Notes under the pieces: model-generated | Told to the model about the DNA's origin: nothing | The model's database searches: none | Seen by the model: the letters and a program-made list of their open reading frames with translations, nothing else | In this document: positions 9,628 through 12,036 of the stretch, piece by piece | Layout of the letters: every line of letters begins with the position of its first letter | Numbering within the stretch: the first letter of the stretch is position 1 | Assembly (NCBI RefSeq): GCF_000002875.2 | Contig: NW_004057909.1 | Coordinates: 1-12,036 of the forward strand | Length of the DNA stretch: 12,036 nt | DNA from: Leishmania infantum JPCM5 | Lineage: Eukaryota; Euglenozoa; Kinetoplastea; Trypanosomatida; Trypanosomatidae | Direction of reading: 5' to 3' | Program-made: the position numbers and the translations under genes

Positions 9628-9915
9628 AGCTCGCCTACCCTCGCAGGCATACGGCTCAGCAGTCTTCGCCCAGGACGCAGCGCCCTGCCGTCGAGCCGGG
9701 GCCGCGCGCCTAGCGGGCTCCTCTCGCTCAGCCTCCGGATGCGCGCAGCCCCAGCGCAGCCCTCTGCCCGCCCACACCAGCAGTCCGCAGCCAGCACCCA
9801 AGGCCAGGCCGCAGGCCCCCGGCGGCCCCACAGAGCAGGCACGCGGCCCTCGTGCCACCACGCCGTGGCCGGCATCCTCAGGCGAAGCCGGGAGTAGGCG
9901 GCTCCAGCATCAGAA
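9628..9915. repeat. Partial 917-bp unit D (first 288 bases)
   Basis: This matches the first 288 bases of the unit and then breaks off into unrelated sequence after CATCAGAA. An 8-base direct repeat, AGCATCAG, occurs at 9906-9913 and 9921-9928 across the break, suggesting a microhomology-mediated junction. Confidence 0.92.
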
Positions 9916-10321
9916 GCACTAGCATCAGCAGCGGCGCGTGGGAGTGTGACTGGAAGCGCTCGCGTACAAGTGAGCAGGCGCACATGCTCAAAGAGCGAGT
10001 GGCGGAGAAGACTGGGAGAGCGAAAGGGAACAGGAAACCGCCGGCTCAGCATCGCTATGGGGCAGAGCAGCAGCTCACATCGCCCAAGGCACGGAAGAAA
10101 ACACATGCAAGCAAAACGTACGAAAAACAACAAACAGAAAGCGGTAGGCGGCCTCAGCAGCACGCCTGCGGCACGCGTCATCGCTAAACCGATCGCAGCG
10201 CTTTACTACATGCAGCCGCGAGGAGAAACGAACAGCAGCCATGTCAGCAAGGCTACACCAAAGCACGCATGGTTTTCTGAAGCACATCATCACAAGGAGG
10301 CAAGGTAACAGCGCGCTCCCC
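9916..10321 (-). other. 3' flank (probable 3' UTR) of the intact gene
   Basis: This stretch lies between the TAA stop at 10322 and the edge of the tandem array. It has no supported gene. It is unique in the window and moderately A-rich on plus (T-rich on the transcribed strand near 10090-10140), consistent with a 3' untranslated region. I could not place a polyadenylation site. Confidence 0.45.
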
Positions 10322-12036
10322 TTACTCCTCCAGATGCTTGCGCAAGATGGATGCTATGATGTGCCACTCGCTGGAAGCAGGGCCGTACACCCCCATTACT
10401 AGATTCCCTTCCACGCCATATATCTCATCATTAGAAATTTCCCCCGACATCTTCCGCAGCATAGACGAAAGAAACACTGCCGGAAGAGCGATAGCGCATG
10501 CCTCCTCCAAGCAAAGGGCGACGCACGTACGCTCATCGCTGAGGTGGAGGTCTGCATTGATGTACCGCCGTTTCTTGAGCCTCTCCTCGCAGTTCTTCGT
10601 AAGAGCCTCCCGCTTCTCAGCACCAGCGCTGCCCTCCGATATCGGGGGGTTCCGGTGTGAGCCGGGCGCTGCGCCACCGCCGTCCCCTGGCACATGCACC
10701 GCAGCACTGCCCCTCTGCCAGTGGGCATCTGCAGCTGCCCCGGGCAGGTGAAGCTCCTCATGCTCCGCCATGGTAGCATAGTGCGCAAAAGTGCTCTTTC
10801 CGGGCACAAACCCCGGCAGCGACTTCTTCAGCATGTACAGGCTGCACCCGGGTACGATCACAAGTCCAGTATTAAAGTTCCAGTTCGTGTAGTGGTAACT
10901 CATGCGCTCTGCGGGGGAGCGCAGCTGCGCCTGCGAATGACGGCTCACGTTCTCCTGAACATGCAGACGAACATTGCGAGCCAGGATCAGCGGAATCAGC
11001 GCAGACTCCGTAGGCGACCACGGGTAGCCGGAGGCGTACAGGTGGCGGTGCTGATCGTTGCCAAAGGAGAGAATCTTCTGGCTACTCATGTGGGAGCTGG
11101 CGCCCATCGAGCTCAGACACTCGCGGTCGAAGTTCGACGGCTTCGGCAGGCTCGCCATGATCAGCCGGCTCAGGTACTCGTTCGGGTACTCCCCCGCGAG
11201 GCCCAAGACCAGCCGGCTCACCATGTCCAGGTGCTCCACACTGTTGGCGTAAACGCGATTCACCTTCCTCTGATCCGTCAGGCGACTGTAGCTCCGCAGC
11301 AAAAGACCACAGTAGTTGACAAGAAAGACAAGACAGTAGTAGCGGCAGTTCGCCTCCAGCAGCTGAAGAGTGAAAAGCAGCGACGCTGTGCGATCGATCG
11401 TGCGCCACTTCTGCTTCCCTTTATTGGAGCTGTGCGAGTCAGGGTTCAGCTCCGCAGAGAGCTCCGCGACACCCGAGCAGATCTTCAGGTTGCGCACCTT
11501 CGCGTAGTCGATAAAGCCGCCACCGTCGCCGAGCTTGGCCTCCTTCCACAGCGTCAGGCAGTGCAGCAGCATCTGAGTGTGGGTGATGGTGAAGATGCAG
11601 TAGCGCGCGGCGAGCCCGGTGACCTTCTCCATATGTGCTGTGGAGGGGATCAGCTGTAGGTACGTGTGCCCAATATCAGCGAGCAACCGATAGTAGTCCA
11701 TGACATCAGTCAGGCCCCCGTCAAGCGGCAGGAAGACGTCAACTACCTTGGTGTCGTGCACGGACTGTGCACCGTTCGTCCTTGCGTCCGCCTGCTCCGC
11801 AGAGTCGCCGCCATCGCCCCTGTCACCGCTGCCCGGCAGCTCGTCTGCCTTGTCCGGCACACTACCCCCAAGCACGGTCTGCGGCTGCACATCGTTGCAC
11901 GGGCCCAGCGGGCCGTCAGCGGCCGGGCCTGCGTCGACATCCTCCTGCACACCGTCCTTCGGCAGCGACGCGCCGCCGCCCTCGAAACCAGCGCTGCGCT
12001 CCTTCTGCAGCACCGCCTTTGGAACGGTCCCAGAAG
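10322..12036 (-). CDS. Same 620-residue unrecognised protein (copy 2, 5' end cut by window edge)
   Basis: This is the same gene seen a second time, 10,398 bases to the right. It lacks roughly the first 50 codons but includes the natural end: the frame closes at TAA (10324-10322) after a charged C terminus ending in Lys-His-Leu-Glu-Glu. The frame is uninterrupted from about 12019 down. The GTG at 12013 is not a start; it is codon 58 of the longer protein shown by copy 1. In the last 20 bases, two single T residues are missing relative to copy 1 (each turns GTG into GG), which breaks the upstream frame. I read this as end-of-contig error, not a real mutation. The C-terminal block with LHLSDE and the following helix is also recognisable in the decayed paralogue, so it is a conserved part of the family. 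Confidence 0.82.
   Translation of the reverse strand, partial: SGTVPKAVLQKERSAGFEGGGASLPKDGVQEDVDAGPAADGPLGPCNDVQPQTVLGGSVPDKADELPGSGDRGDGGDSAEQADARTNGAQSVHDTKVVDVFLPLDGGLTDVMDYYRLLADIGHTYLQLIPSTAHMEKVTGLAARYCIFTITHTQMLLHCLTLWKEAKLGDGGGFIDYAKVRNLKICSGVAELSAELNPDSHSSNKGKQKWRTIDRTASLLFTLQLLEANCRYYCLVFLVNYCGLLLRSYSRLTDQRKVNRVYANSVEHLDMVSRLVLGLAGEYPNEYLSRLIMASLPKPSNFDRECLSSMGASSHMSSQKILSFGNDQHRHLYASGYPWSPTESALIPLILARNVRLHVQENVSRHSQAQLRSPAERMSYHYTNWNFNTGLVIVPGCSLYMLKKSLPGFVPGKSTFAHYATMAEHEELHLPGAAADAHWQRGSAAVHVPGDGGGAAPGSHRNPPISEGSAGAEKREALTKNCEERLKKRRYINADLHLSDERTCVALCLEEACAIALPAVFLSSMLRKMSGEISNDEIYGVEGNLVMGVYGPASSEWHIIASILRKHLEE
10399..12036. repeat. Right copy of the window-terminal direct repeat
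   Basis: Same sequence as 1-1640, offset by exactly 10,398 bases until the last 20 bases, where two T residues are missing. Similarity ends only because the window ends on both sides. The true repeated unit is therefore at least 10,398 bases long and includes everything between the two copies. Confidence 0.95.

Larger units (their letters stand above)
6877..9915. repeat. Tandem array of a 917-bp unit, 3.3 copies
   Basis: Three complete units and one partial unit follow head to tail with an exact 917-base period. Units differ by only a handful of single bases: for example position 7012 and its equivalents are A in the first two units and T in the last two. I found no indels. The array starts at about 6872-6877, where similarity to the later units begins, and stops abruptly at 9915. 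The unit is not a multiple of three, so no frame continues through it. I do not recognise it. It shows no tRNA, 5S or spliced-leader RNA sequence, no box C/D pair I trust and no reverse transcriptase. It lies 3' of the intact gene, 406 bases past its stop. Confidence 0.95.

Noticed and set aside
6877..9915. The 917-bp array as spliced-leader, 5S rRNA, tRNA or box C/D snoRNA cluster
   Set aside because: Tandem arrays in trypanosomatids often encode such RNAs, but I found no spliced-leader sequence, no tRNA-like A and B boxes and no convincing TGATGA/CTGA pair with flanking complementarity. A covariance-model search could still overturn this.
6877..9915. The 917-bp unit as a SIDER or ingi-type retroposon
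   Set aside because: There is no reverse transcriptase or endonuclease motif, no target-site duplication bounding each unit, and strict head-to-tail periodicity, which suits a satellite better. I could not check the SIDER signature from memory.

Overview
The window looks like nuclear DNA of a trypanosomatid, most likely Leishmania or a close relative. It is GC-rich. The one well-supported gene is intronless, uses mostly G or C at third codon positions, and is preceded by a long pyrimidine tract followed by the first AG, which is the trans-splicing signal of these parasites. Everything that looks coding, intact or decayed, reads leftward (minus strand), as expected for a polycistronic unit. 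I see no tRNA, rRNA, spliced-leader RNA, CRISPR, telomere repeat or bacterial operon. The taxonomic call rests on these general features, not on a recognised marker gene.

Layout from left to right. (1) 1-1786, minus: the 5' part of a gene for a 620-residue protein I do not recognise. It has a candidate N-myristoylation start and a TPR-like N-terminal segment, and it runs off the left edge. (2) 1787-3345: intergenic; the gene's 5' leader and splice acceptor lie at its left end. (3) about 3346-5033, minus: a decayed paralogue of the same gene with frameshifts, an in-frame stop and a 16-base G run. (4) 5034-6876: intergenic, with long pyrimidine tracts on the minus strand. (5) 6877-9915: a tandem array of a 917-bp unit (3.3 copies, more than 99 percent identical by eye). 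(6) 9916-10321: 3' flank of the gene. (7) 10322-12036, minus: a second view of the 620-residue gene, with its stop codon but without its first codons.

The main structural result is that the first 1640 bases and the last 1638 bases are the same sequence in direct orientation. The only differences I found are three substitutions within 18 bases of the left edge and two single-base deletions within 20 bases of the right edge. Such terminal redundancy is expected if the underlying molecule is either a head-to-tail array of a 10,398-bp unit or a circle of 10,398 bp, and the window is one linear contig with poor-quality ends. Joined across the overlap, the gene is complete: 1786 down to 1, continuing 10398 down to 10322, 620 codons plus a TAA stop. 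Each 10.4-kb unit would then hold one intact gene, one dead relative and a nested 917-bp array.

No pathway can be assigned. The window is best read as an amplified or circularised trypanosomatid locus built around an orphan gene family.
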